64,000 nt of DNA from Ostrinia nubilalis. Its lineage: Eukaryota > Arthropoda > Insecta > Lepidoptera > Crambidae. This document shows, piece by piece, positions 1 to 13,300 of the stretch. The notes under the pieces were generated by a model, which did no database searches, was not told where the DNA came from, and saw only the letters and a program-made list of their open reading frames with translations. The stretch is from NCBI RefSeq assembly GCF_963855985.1, contig NC_087114.1:645001-709000 (forward strand), read 5' to 3'. Numbering within the stretch: the first letter of the stretch is position 1; every line of letters starts with the position of its first letter. Made by a program: the position numbers and the translations under genes.

Positions 1-143
1 GACAGTTTTTTTAGGATAGCTGCCAAAGCCACGATGACCCAAACTTCATGATTCACCAACATTCTATCCTATATTGGGAGCATACGCTGACAAACTTTCA
101 GCTTTTATAAAATAACGTAGGTCTGGCGTTCACCAGCTCTTAG

Positions 144-974
144 TAGTGTCCGACCGAATGTTCGGTTTCGGTTAAGTTTCGGTAAAAACACGAGTTTCGG
201 TTTAGTTTCGTTTTCGGCGGCAAACTTGCCGAAACTACGACCGAAACCGAATGTGCATTCGGGAGTTTCCGCGCTGTTATCGATCATGTTCGGCGCGTTG
301 AATGAGTGAATGAATCCGATCGATCAGAGCCAATGTCGTGATTCGCTCGCTTGTTTTTTTTGTTTTGTTTCGGTGGCGAGTTTTCGAGTGATTTATTTTG
401 AATTTGGTAAATTTTATTCAGTAGTAGAAAACATTAAAAAAAAATATTCAATATGACTAATAAAAGTATAATCAAGTTTAATCTAACCTATACATTTTTT
501 CTTGTTCGCAAATGCTATACGTAAACAAACATTAGTTAGGTAGTTAGTAATGACTGTAGTGCATTTCATGGTGATAATATTATGGATTCAGAGTTTCAAA
601 GTTCATTTTAGAATTTATCACCAAGGTATCCAAGTGGCAAGTACAGTAGATACTAACTTAGGTACGTACTACCAATTTTGTTTTGAGAAATTATTAAGGT
701 AAAAGAGCCGACTATGGGACGGGTTATGTAGATGTCCTGAATATTGCGAGTAATTAAAAAAAATCTAGACTATAAATCCTTCTTTTTCTTTTTTAATACA
801 TAATTTGATACCTTTTAGAGTAAAAAGGTGCTTTATAAGTTAAATTCTCTTTAAATAATGCAATTTAAAGAGAAAACAATAAAGACTGACTGATTATAAT
901 AACTTTTTCTTTATTTTTCCCTTAAAATATGAGCCTTGTAAGGAAGTTTCGGTTTCGGTTTCGGTTGGACACTA
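144..974. mobile_element. hAT-like non-autonomous DNA transposon, 831 bp
   Basis: The ends are inverted: it starts tagtgtccgaccgaa and finishes ttcggttggacacta. It is flanked by a perfect 8-bp target duplication gctcttag (136-143 and 975-982), the hAT signature. The interior is AT-rich, has cggtttcggtt tracts near both ends and no transposase frame. Bases 1-143 hold nothing I recognise. Confidence 0.8.
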
Positions 975-1055
975 GCTCTTAGTCTATATGTAAAGATAGC
1001 ATTAACATAGACGGTAGAATATTTGAAAAAAAAAAAATGTCCTCAAAATACTACC

Positions 1056-1130
1056 AAAGTCCGGTCGCCGAGCAGACAGAAATTCGTCTACAGACCCCAA
1101 GCTACCCATCCTTATCACTCGCACGTAATT
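1056..1130. mobile_element. Fragment of the GTCCAATGACCCC MITE family
   Basis: Degenerate left end of the family seen complete at 2524-2707: gtccggtcgccgagca, then accccaagctacccatcctt and an acgtaattatatt core. The right half is absent. Four other copies lie in the window, at 2524, 4355, 47593 and 52434. Confidence 0.6.
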
Positions 1131-1237
1131 ATATTCCTAGACGCCACCTTGGTATTTCTATGTATAAAAACTACACCCTGCATTTTACTTGTGGGAACGT
1201 GGAAGAAAAGATGAATATATTGCTGTTTCTCCCACAG

Positions 1238-1327
1238 GAAAGCGCCCGCCAAGCTGCTTCAAGCGCCAACCAAATGATAACGTCGGCGCAGAACGCTACT
1301 CAGTACAACACCAACAAATACTCACAG
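1238..1327 (+). CDS. rhea: Talin exon 1 of window (30 codons, phase 0-0)
   Basis: The acceptor is tgtttctcccacag and the donor cacag|gtgaga. It encodes an Ala/Ser/Gln-rich amphipathic helix beginning ESARQAASSANQMITSA, typical of the talin rod. Placement near the end of R4 is inferred from the following exons, because I could not align this exon by itself. Phase 0 on both sides fits exon 2 directly. Confidence 0.85.
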
Positions 1328-4300
1328 GTGAGAATTGTCTATGTAATGTATCTTTCGTGTGCTGAGTTTATAGTTAATTTTGACCTTGCTGTCTGAAGGA
1401 TAAGGTTTAAAATAAATTGAGGAATCTTGTTGTGTAGATCTTTTAGCCATTGTGCAATTATTGTACGGAAATAAGTGCTATCTCAAAATTAACATGTCTG
1501 TGCTATTGCGTTGATTATTTATGTTGGCATCTTAACAAGGATGATCTGAGACATTCACTATCTCCGAGTAAAGTTTCATAGTTCTCCTGATTAACATTTT
1601 CAGAGTCATGTGATTAAAGTCTTGCCAGTGTCATCACGTGAGAGTGTTAGATCAATCATATTTCATTATTCAGGAAACCAGGATTGGTTTGGGTTATTGA
1701 TTGGTTATTCAAAACACTTTCGTTCCGCTCTGCCTCGGTGGAAACCGGGCCTTATTCAGGAAGTAATTATTAGAATTTAATTTGTGGATCGTGAAAGAGC
1801 CCCAAAACGACTGAGACGACCCTTTCCACCATATAGAATGGTACCTCAAACATTTTCAGCCTTAGGCTGGTTTTAGAGTCACCCGGACCGTCCGGTGCGG
1901 ACCCGCTCCGCACGGCCAATCTGTATGAACTTCTAGGGAGCGTTTTAGAGTAATGCGGTCCGGAGGAACCGCTCGCTCCCTAGCAGTTCATACAGATCGG
2001 CTGTGCGGAGCGATCCGCACTGAAAATCCGCGTGACACTAAAAAAACAGCCTAAGTGACAGCGCGGCGTCTAATTGCCGCGATTGTCGCCCAGTGAGCCC
2101 TGTCGCTAAGGCTTGATCTCTTAAGCTGACGTCGCTTCCTGACATACGTATAGCCTACGAATATACCCTAGTTTTATGAATCACCGCACTGCAGCGCTGT
2201 CTTCAGCCGCTGATGTTTACATAGAACTAGTGCATATTAGTACGCGTCGCCGACGTCGGTCAGCGACATCAGCCTAAGATGAAATCGTGCCTGAATACCA
2301 CTCCAAACATTTTCAGCCTTACATCTATGTCTTTAAGATCTACAACCGCATGTTCTATTCGCAGGAGACGCTCCTCCAAGAGTGCCAGACGCTCAGTTCC
2401 CAAGTCCCGCGCGTGCTGGACGCGGCGCAGGCGTCAAGCACGAGGCCCGGCGCCGCCGCCGCCCAGCTCGACCTCATCTCAGCCTCCGAAGCCTTGCTGC
2501 AGGTCAGTGCTGATGCTGCAGCTGTAGTCCGGTCGCCGAGCACGTGGAATTTCGTCCAATGACCCCAAGCTACCGCTGTCGCGCTCGCACACTCACTGCG
2601 GGCGCCCGTCGTACAGATGCAACAGCAATATAATTACGCGCGAGCGATAAGGATGGGTAGCTTGGGGTCATTGGATGAAATTCTACGTGCTCGGCGACCG
2701 GGCTTTACCTAGCACCTGTGTTGTCGTCCCTCTCACGCAAAGAGAGACGCCAGTAGGAGCGACAGTGACAGATAGACCCGAAGCTACAAAAGCATTTCGG
2801 AATAGCCCTATTGTCTCTGTCACCCTTCTGTGCCAACCCTAGCGAGAATGCCAGGGCTACTTAAGATATCATCTCAGCCTTCGAAGCCTTCCTGCAGGTA
2901 TAGCCTTTAAAGCAGGAATGTTAGAACGACATAGGACCTCGTCTCCGTCTTTAAAACCCACCCTCACTCTGCAGCAGTACCGGTCGATGGACGAAAGGTC
3001 ACAAAACAAATTCTCTGCCAACTCTCTCCCTCCAGCAATAAGCCAAGGCTACTTAGGACCTCCTCTCCGCCTCCGAAGCCTTGCTGCAGGTACAGTGCTG
3101 ATGCTGCAGCTGCCTAGCACCTGTGTTGTCGTCCCTCTCACGCAAAGCGAGATGCTAGCATGAGTGACGGAGACAAATAAAAGTTTAGGACTGCTTATCT
3201 CAGCTTCCAAAGCCTGCCTGCTGGTATAGTCTTCAAAGGAAGAATGCTAGAGCTACTTAGGATCTCCGAAGCTTTGAATGTTGCCGTCCCTCTCACATAA
3301 GTGAGATGCCAGCATGAGTGACAGTGACAGATAGACCCGAAGCTACAAAAGCATTTCGAAATAGCCCTGTCGTGTCTGCCACCCTTCTGTGCCAACCCTA
3401 GCGAGAATGTCAGGGCTACTTAAGATGTCATCTCAGTCTCTGAAGCCTGCAGGTATAGTTCCAAAATACTGAACTGTCCTATCCATGACATTGACAGCGT
3501 GGCGCCACTGTCAGTACGAGATCGCTGGTTCCGATCTTTGCCATGTTGGAAACCATATAGTTGAACGATGGTAGCGCCCCCCTGTCATTGAGTTTGGTGG
3601 GACAGTTCAGCGTGGGTCATCTATATAGTCTTTAAAGCAGTGCTAGAGAGGCGAGAAGGTCTCACGTTGGACTAGACTTAGGTCTAGATCTTATTTTTCC
3701 TCTTATCCAAAGGACGTCCATTGCTGGAAAAAGGCTTTCACCAAGGATTTCTACAACTACCGCGTCTAGGTGTTTTCAGCGGTATTCACTGATTTTCGTT
3801 CCACCGAGTGGAAGCCCTTTCCACTTCTTTTTCTGTACTTCTTTTTATGTTTTTTGGATGTCGCAAAGACAAATTCTCTCTGGTCAACAGCGTGGGGAGA
3901 GTATGCTAAATTCTCTATTTGTTTTTGTTTAATTAGAGCGCTTTCACATTAGGGCGTTATAGCGCGGTAGCGGTGTTTTTGTAATCTGAAGGGAGGCATC
4001 AACTGTCACATAGTATGAAATTTTCGTCAGCGCGTCTGTCGCGCGTTTGTCGCGCTGCTAAATCGCCTAAATGTGAAAGCGATTTTAGAGTGTCGTGCTT
4101 TGACAATGGAAACTAACAAAAAAAGTCAAGAACATCTGTCAAAAGTACTGCTTATTGGTATTTTGTGTGTCATCAGAAATAACTTATTAACATGAGTTTT
4201 ATTTTAACAGTCAAGCGGCCACGTGATCGCAGCGTCGCGCGCAGTACTGCCAACAGTGCAGCAAGGCCACGCCGGCAAGCATCTAGCTGGGAGCACGCAG

Positions 4301-7300
4301 CGCCTCGCCACCAGCTGCGCCGAGCTCAGGTATGACGTCATCTTCAAACATCTAAAGCCCGGTCCGTGAGCACGTAGAATTTTGTCCAATGACCCCTAGC
4401 TACCCATTCTTATTATTGCAATGGAGGGAAGTCGAACCTTAATTTCGAACTCCTCCTATGTTCTTCTGATTAATTTCGTTGCGGGTCCAATGACAGTTTA
4501 ACTTTCCCCCGGGACAAACTTGACCTTCATTGGTTGGGTTTTTGTGGCGGTCAAGCTCTAGATCCTGGCTACACAGGAGTTGCAGTGGTGGGAACGACAG
4601 GTGGGAATAGTCCCGTACCCATTCTTATCGCTCGCGCGTAATTATATTGCTGTCGCGACTGTGCGACGGGCGCCCGCAGTGAGTGTGCGAGCGCGACAGC
4701 GAGCGATAAGGATGGGTAGCTTGGGGGTCATTGGACAAAATTCTACGTGCTCACGGACCAGACTATAGCTGCGAGCACGCAGCCTGACATGGCTAATCCG
4801 CAAAGATTGCAAAGAATTCACGAACAAGCAGTGACCGATCACTGAATAGGTTTGGTTCGTTTCAGCCGAATGACGTCCACTGTTGAACAAAGGCCTCCCC
4901 CAAGGATTTCCACAAAGACTGGTCCTGCGCCGCCCGCATCCAGGCACCTCCCGCGACCTTCAATCATCAAACAAAGATAGCGAAAGGTTTACAAGACCTG
5001 CTTCAAGCTTTCGTTGCATAGGAATGTACGCGGGCGAAACCGTATACAAAAGCTAGTATGACCATAATTCCATTGCAACAAACCTGTCCAACTAACTCTC
5101 AATTCTGTTCATTTTTGAAAGATCTGGGGGCGTAGTGTGAGTTTTCGACGGATTGTACAGCGCCCCTAGTGGAAACTCTCAAGAACTACAATCTTCATAT
5201 GACGTTGATGTAAACTCACACTAAGCCCTCTCTTCTCTATCTTTTATTAGAGGCCGGTAGATCTATTCTCATAAATAAAACACTGGATACTTAACTTTCA
5301 CATTATATTGCCTTATTTTTAATACAATTCATCACTTAGCACAAAAACGCGCAGAGCCCTCTATTCTGACGGTTGATTCTCGTGTGACATTGACATTACG
5401 TCAATGTCACTATGACAGCAGCTCATTACTATAACGATACCGCTATTTTAACGTTTTAGATTTTTCACAATTAATACTTTTAATCTTCTTTTTTAATTTA
5501 ACTTTTATTTTCCTTTTTTGCAAATATTGTATTTCTTTTTTGTATATAGTTTAGTTTTTAAGTTTGTAAATTACTTGTACAAATTTAGTTTGTTGTTCTG
5601 AATAAAAAGTAAGCATACTTATAGTCAAATACACACTCGTATTAGGAATTAGTCAATCTGATTAGGAAAGGAAAGTAATTCTCAGTATCCTTATATTAAT
5701 ATGAATGAATCCTTTCATCGTTCAAAGAATAAATGTCTTCAAAATACCCTTTCCCCACAGGTCGGCCGTCAGTCGCGCTCGCATCTCGTGCAAGGGCTTG
5801 GAGCTAGACGCGGCGGCCGAGATCATCCGCAGCTTGCAAGCCGAGCTGGATGAGCTGGACCGAGCGGCGAAGGCTTTCGAGCTGCGCCCGCTGCCTGGAC
5901 AGACGGTGAGTGTGGGGAAATGGGGACCATTAGGGCCAGTGAAGGAGCATGCATTCCCAGCGTTACATTCCCTCTAATATGGTCGAGTGAAGCGATGTCT
6001 GGTTCACTCGTCATGTCTGTGAACAGGCGCTGCTTTCGGGGACTGGTCAATCCAAGTTATTCAAATTTATGTATGCGAGTCATTTCTACTAGTACCTTAA
6101 TATGTAAGTCTAGATATTAGCACGTCACTACCTTGTTTAATATACCACGCAATCTTGTATACCCATTCTTATGATACACCATACAAGAATGCATGGTAAA
6201 TTCAGTGAACTGCTCCTGAATCGAATGTACCTACTACTGCTATTTATATTTATTTATATTAACCGGCAGACAGTGGTGACTGAGTTTGTTGCGGCGCTTC
6301 TTCTCAGCACTTGCCAAATGTTGGTCTCGAAGCGCTGGTAGGGTAAAAAGATTATGAGACATGTAGAGGCTCCTTAAGAGCAAAATGACGATTTGTAAGA
6401 ACTATTTATTAGTCTAAACAAATAAAGAAATTTTGACTTTGACATGACTTTGCAGATTTTAGCTTTGACATGTATAAGATTAAGAAAGTCTTTATTCAGC
6501 ACAATATGGTGGACATAGCAAGAGCAGACATAACTATAGGTTAAAATAAAAATATGCTGAACAGGCTCCCGACATTTCAGCTAAAAGCTAAATGACGTCC
6601 ACTGCTGGACAAAGGCCTCCCCCAAGGTTTTCCACAATGAACGGTCCTGTGCTGCCCGCATCCAGGCTCTTCCCGCGACCTTTACCAGATCGTCGGTCCA
6701 CCTAGTGGGAGGCCTGCCCACGCTACGTGCTCGCCACTCGAGAACTGTACACTGTCACTTGATTTTAGCAATTCTGCGAGCTATGTCGGTCGGTCGGTCT
6801 CCCATAGATTTTTGTAAAAACTAGTTGTAATGTCAGTTTGCTATTTTGCCAATACTACTTATTCTTTTAGCTTTCTTTATATGGCTCCATTGACGAGTGA
6901 CAAGACCCTACTCTACAGTGGCGCTATTCAAATGCAATAGTCATTGTATTGCTTTTAACGCTTACCAGATGGCGTCACTATCGCAAAAGCAAGTGAGCTG
7001 CTCTCGAAAAGAACATGTCTCATTTTTGTCCTATCACAAAGGCTTGACTCAAAAGTTATTTCTCCATCTCCAGGAGGAGTGGGCATCAGCAACAATGCGC
7101 AATGCCGCTCGCTCGGCAGCGTCATCGACGTCTCAGCTGGTATCCAGCTGTCGCCTCGGAGCGGGCGAGGGCTGCGGCCGAGCGGGCGGCGAGCTGGCGG
7201 CGGCGCTGCGGGACTTCAGCGGCGGCGTGAGAGCAGCGGTGGCCACGCAACCCGAGCCACACAGGAGGGACAGGTGCGTTCTCTCTTTCTTACAGCCGAA

Positions 7301-10300
7301 AGACGTCTTCTGCTGGACAGAGACAACCCGAATTGACGCGCACCCTCCACAGAGTGATCTGTTAGACTTGTACTGTTCTCTGTCTCTTTCTTACAGCCGA
7401 AAATCGACGTCTTTTAGACAGAAACTTCTCCCAAAGACTACTGAAGAGCACTGCTGGATTCAACGCCCTTTTCTTCTTCTTAACTAGCTAGACGGCGCCC
7501 ATCGGGGAGCTTGAACGTAGAGACTGCTAATAAAGAATGACAGCTGGATGAAGCTTCTCTCATCTTCTCAGCTGGGAGATGCTTATGACAAAGAGGCTGC
7601 TTCCAAAGCAGCACTGATTGACTGCTAGATGTTTCTTCTATCTTGACCCTCTTCTTTTGCCATTCAGATATTCTCCAGGTCGCTTCTTGATAGCTTACTT
7701 CTGGATGTAGCTCCTTTGTTACTTTTCTTAGCTGGTAGCCGCTGTTAAGATACTTCAGCAGGTGTAGCTTACTGCTGGACGTAGCTCCCTTGTTAGTCTT
7801 TTTAGTTACTTGGATTAGGGTGCAGTTTACTGCTGGAGTAGCTCTCTTGTTCCTCTTGTGACCTAGCGATGCTGTTGCCAGTCTTCAATGGGTGTAGTTC
7901 CTCTCTCACGTCGCCTTCAAGACTCCAGTAGGTATACATGTAGCTGCTCCCTCAAGCGCTCGCTCGGCCTCATCGACGTCTCAGCTGGTATCCAGCTGTC
8001 GCCTCGGAGCGGGCGGCGAGCTGGCGGCGGCGCTGCGGGACTTCAGCGGCGGCGTGAGAGCAGCGGTGGCCACGCAACCCGAGCCACACAGGAGGGACAG
8101 GTGCGTTCTCTTTCTTACAGCCGAAAGACTTCTGCTGGACAGAAACTTCTCCCAAAGACTACTGAAGAGCACTGCTGGATTCAGCGCTCTTTTCTTCTTT
8201 CTTAGCTAGCTAGCCAGCGCTCATCTTCGAGCCTTAATGTCTTCTGCTGGACAAAGACAAACCCGAGCTGTCGCGCACCCTCCACAGAGTGATCTGTTCG
8301 ACTTGTACTGTTGTCTGTCGCCTTTTTTACAGCCGAAAAACGACTTCTTTTAGACAAAAGCTTCTCCCAAGACTATTGAAGAGCACTGCTGGATTCAGCG
8401 CTCTTTTCTTCTTAGCTAGCTAGCCACCGCAGACTGCTTAGTGTATAATGACAGCTGGATAAAGCTCCTCTCATCTTCTTAGCTGGGAGATGCTTATGAC
8501 AAAGAGGCTGCTTCCAAAGCAGCACTGATTGACTGCTAGATGTTTCTTCTATCTTGACCCTCTTCTTTTGCCATTCAGATATTCTCCAGGTCGCTTCTTG
8601 ATAGTTTACTTCTGGATGTAACTCCTTTGTTACTTTTCTTAGCTGGTAGCTGCTCTTAAGATACTTCAGCAGGTGTAGCTTACTGCTGGCGGTAGCTTTC
8701 TTATTAGCCTTCTTAGTTACTTGGATTAGGGTGCAGTGTACTGCTGGAGTAGCTTTCTTGTTTCTCTAGTGACCTGGCGACGCTGTTGCCAGTCTTTAAT
8801 GGGTGTGGTTCCTCTCTCACGTCGCTTTCAAGACTTCAGCAGGTGTAGAAGTAGCTCCTCCCTCAAGCGCTCGCTCGGCCTCATCAACGTCTCAGCTGGT
8901 ATCCAGCTGTCGCCTCGGAGCGGGCGGCGAGCTGGCGGCGGCGCTGCGGGACTTCAGCGGCGGCGTGAGAGCAGCGGTGGCCACGCAACCCGAGCCACAC
9001 AGGAGGGACAGGTGCGTTCTCTCTCTTACTTACAGCTGAAAGGCGACTTCTGCTAGACAAAGACAACCCGAGCTGACGCGCACCCTCCACAGAGTGATCT
9101 GTTAGACTTGTACTGTTCTCTGTCTCTTTCTTACAGCCGAAAAACGACTTCTTTTAGACAGAAACTTCTTCCAAGGATTCCGGGCAGGTGCGTGAGAGTG
9201 TAATGCTGGATGTTGCCGTCTCTTTCTTAGAGCTGAAAGACGACTTCTTTTAGACAGAAACTTCTCCCAAAGACTACTGAAGATCACTTCTGGCCCAAGC
9301 TTCCTTGTTTCTCCTCTTTTCAGCCCAAAGAACACCTCCCTACTAAACAAGGGAGGGTCTCCCCAAAGACTTGATTTACTGTTTGATGTTGTTTCCTTCT
9401 TTTTGTCGTCTTTTTCTTAGTTGGAAAATGCCCGTTGCTGGACAGAAGTCTATCAACAGATACTGCGTGGTACTGCTGGACGAAGCTTTTTTGTTACCAT
9501 TCTGAGTTGGCGAAGGCGCTGTTACTGCTTCCTTGTTTTTTTCGTCTTTATTTCAGCCACAAAAAAAACTACTATTCGCCAAAGACCATAATGATGATTT
9601 CATCATTTCTCTTCTTTGGCAGTTATAATATTTCTTTGCTTGTGTAAAACATCTGACTGCAATATTTGAACTTGTCCACAGAGTAATATCCTCGGGACGC
9701 CAAGTGCTGACGTCATCGCTGACGCTGGTTGAAACTGTCAAGACGTACCTCTCCAGCTCCGAGCAAATGGATACCGCGCACATCGTCTCCATCGCCAAAG
9801 ACATATCCGAGGTTGGTGATAGATGACAACACAAACAGAAACATATCTAATCAGCTATCTTTGACTTTTCCTCATACACACTTGCTAAATCTACAACAAC
9901 TTTAATAACTGTTAACATGTTTCAATAGTGTGATTGGTACTACCGTTCTATAAATAAATAAACAGCACAATTTAGTAAAACTTGTAGGTGTACAATGAAC
10001 TTTTTTATATTTCGCGTACAACTTGTAGGTAGGTATAATAAACATTTTTATATTTCGCACGGTTTTAAATGAACTTATTGATCGGTGGTTATCACACTAT
10101 TGCTCGAACCCCCACTTAAGTAGTTAGGCCATTTTATTATAAACCAATGAGGGTTTTCGCGATTGAAAAATCCGCCAGATGGCAATACGTAGACTGGTCC
10201 AAATGCTGCATGATTGGTGGATTTTGACATATCTGTCAATGTCATGTCAAAAATAACCAATCATGCATCATTTGGACCTCGCGTCTACGTATTGCCATCT

Positions 10301-13300
10301 GGCGGATTTTTCAATCGCGAAAACCCTCATTGTATATTGGCCAAAGCTGTGTGTACCTGTTACTGGCATGCATACACACTAAACTTCTATTTATGTAAGA
10401 TTTTTATGTAATTACTTTGTATGTAATGTTGTTGGTATGCCTCAATAAATAAATAGTGACGTCAGAATATATCATGGGGATTTAGTAAAAAAACATACTC
10501 TTTATTTCAATTAAGATTGTTTTCACTACTTCCGTTGTCTTGGCTTTACTAGAAAAAAATATTCCGGTCTTCTACGACAGATCGAAACCCACACCATAGT
10601 ATAATAATAAGTATTCACAACTCAAATGCCGCGTATAAAAGCTAATAATTAACCCTTTGTCCACCAGCGTCTAGAATCCACATTGGAGGCAGTCCCCTCG
10701 CAGACAGAGCTGGATGCGGCGGCTGAAAACATCAACGAGACCCTCAATATACTGAATATGGGAGAGTTCCCGCCTTCTGACAAGAGCTATGGGTAAGTTG
10801 CGTGTTAGGGCCCTTTCCCATAGTAGTTTAGTTTTACGGGATCCAGTAATGCAGGAAAACTTTTTCACCTTCAGAACCTTAATAATATGGTTTCGTCTTT
10901 GCAACATTTTACTTGAAAATGTTTTTAGCGGAATCAAAATGGTGGATATCGTATCGTCGATATAGGGTGGATTCGACCAAGACGTAAATATTAATCTCAG
11001 AATAAATCGTCAGTTATTCGACATTTTGACATATTTCCCATACTGAAACCTGTCAATGTGACAATTATACCAGGAGTTATTCTCGGATAAAAGTTTGGTC
11101 GAATTGAGCCATAAACTATTAAGTTTTTGTAAGAGAAAGAGGGACATGCATCCACAAGGTGGACCGACGACATCATAAAGGTAGCAGGAAGGCGCATTGG
11201 GGAAGGCCTATGTTCAGAAGGAGACAACCTGTGGCTAAAATGATGAACATTTGAAAGAAAGAAAACGTTTTTATTTGGCACCACTTTTAAAATTTCTAAT
11301 ACAAAACACTTCGTGCAAAAACTTACATTTATTTCGTCATCCACAGCGAGCTGCAATCAGAACTGAACACAGCGGCAGTAGAACTCAACACAGCGTCGTC
11401 TGACGTAGTAGGCGGAGTGGATAAGCCACAACAGCTGCGAGCCAGCGGCCGCCAGTTCGGCGAGGCCTACAACCGGCTCATATCCGTCGCTATGGAGATG
11501 GCTGGACAGACCGAGGTGAGCTGAACTACACTCGACAGCAAATAAATCGCACCACCCACGACGCGAACTTTAAAGATTTTCTTTTGACACAATAATGGTG
11601 CCCCAACAATATTGGTGTTATTTGAAAGCCCAATAAATATCCTTAAAGAAAAACACATTTAATTTCTTAATAAATGATTAACATATACCATAAATGTGAC
11701 TTGAAAAAAGACCTCACTTTGGGCTCACCTCTGGGATCAATTAGACCGAATTTTATGGTTATAAAACCAAATAATGATCACACGTGTCCTCTTTAACAGA
11801 TGGATAGCGATTAATCCCAACTTAACAGTTTTATAGCCGTAAAAGTTGGCTCAAGCGTAACTATCTATTTTTTGAAGAAGTGACTCTGGATCCTTCTAAA
11901 GAAACATTTTTGGGGTAAAAACCTTTCCTATAATGAAATGAAGTTTAGAACTGGGCTTTTGAATGGTACCAATAATTATGTGAAGTGGGGATGCATACGT
12001 TTGAAAGTGCTTGTCGCGGGTGGTGCGATTTATTTGCTGTCGAGTGTATAAGGCCCCATACACTCGCTACACTCACGTGATAGCTCAATACCCACGTTGC
12101 TGTTTGGACAGAAAAGTTCTCGAGTGGCGACCACGGGCTGGAAGACGTAGCGTGGGCAGGCCTCCCACTAGGTGGACCGACGATCTGGTGAAGGTCGCGG
12201 GAAGAACATGGATGCGGGCAGAGCAGGGCCGTTCATTATGGAAAGCCTTGGGGGAGGCCTTTGTCCAGCAGTGGACGTCATTTGGCTGAAAGGAATGTGT
12301 ACAACCCGATCGAGTTAACTGCGCACCACGCTGGAATGCGACTCTCTTGCATTCACCCGCACCCGCGTTCGCCCCGTCCGTACCATAGCGGCGATGTGAC
12401 GTCACAGCTGTCAGGTCCGCATTTAACTCGACCGGGTTGTATTATTCTTAAAATAGTATAAAACCTTTTCGCCCTTATTAATAAAAAGGATGAACTGTAT
12501 TAAAATCACATTTCCATACTAAATGACAAAATAAGCCAGAGTTCAACTAGGGTGTTAACCTGCGCACAATAGCCTAATATTTCTACTATACGCCTTAGGG
12601 TGGATTCGACCAAACAAAAAACAAAACAAGAGTAGATTAATTTCAGAATAAATCGTCAATTTTGACATATTTCCCATACTGAAACTGTCAATGAGCCAGT
12701 TATACCAGGAGTTATTCTCGGATAAAAGTTTCAAGTCTTTAAGGTTTTAAACAATCTGGAGTCTCAAACATAGACCCGGTTGGGTTGAATCGGGCCTTTA
12801 AAAATAATCTTGTACTATCTTACAGCTAGGATACATGAATGAATGAGCTATCTCCTAAATGCTACTCTTTGCTCCCAGGACCGCGAGACCCAGACCCTCA
12901 TGGTGACGTCCATGAAGTCGGTGACGGTGAACTCGTCCAAGCTGCTGGCCACCGCCAAGTCCGTCAGCCAGGACCTCGCGCGGCCCAATGCCAACAACCA
13001 GCTCGCCGCTGCTGCCAGAGCTGTCACTGACAGCATTAATAGGCTGGTGAGTGCTCATCATCATCTTCATAATCATAACAAGGCAGGTGTTTGACCACAA
13101 TCGCACTTGATGTTGAGTGGGATGCAGTCTAGGATGGTACATATCTGCCCTGTAAGTGCCTATTCACTCTCGCCTTGAAAAGACCCGGATTATAGTCTTC
13201 AGGAAAGACAGCAGCAGGCAGCGAATTTTAGTCCCTAGCTGTTCGCATTATAAAAGAGTCATCGAAACGCTTAGTGCGAGCTGGTGATATTTCGACAATG

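Noticed and set aside
1037..1237. Extending exon 1 upstream along its open frame
   Set aside because: The frame upstream of 1238 is a MITE fragment, and tgtttctcccacag is a strong acceptor at 1237.
12879..12960. The arrays as pure assembly artefacts
   Set aside because: Copies carry distinct substitutions, indels, stops and transposon insertions, so most are real. Exact copy number of near-identical units still needs long reads.
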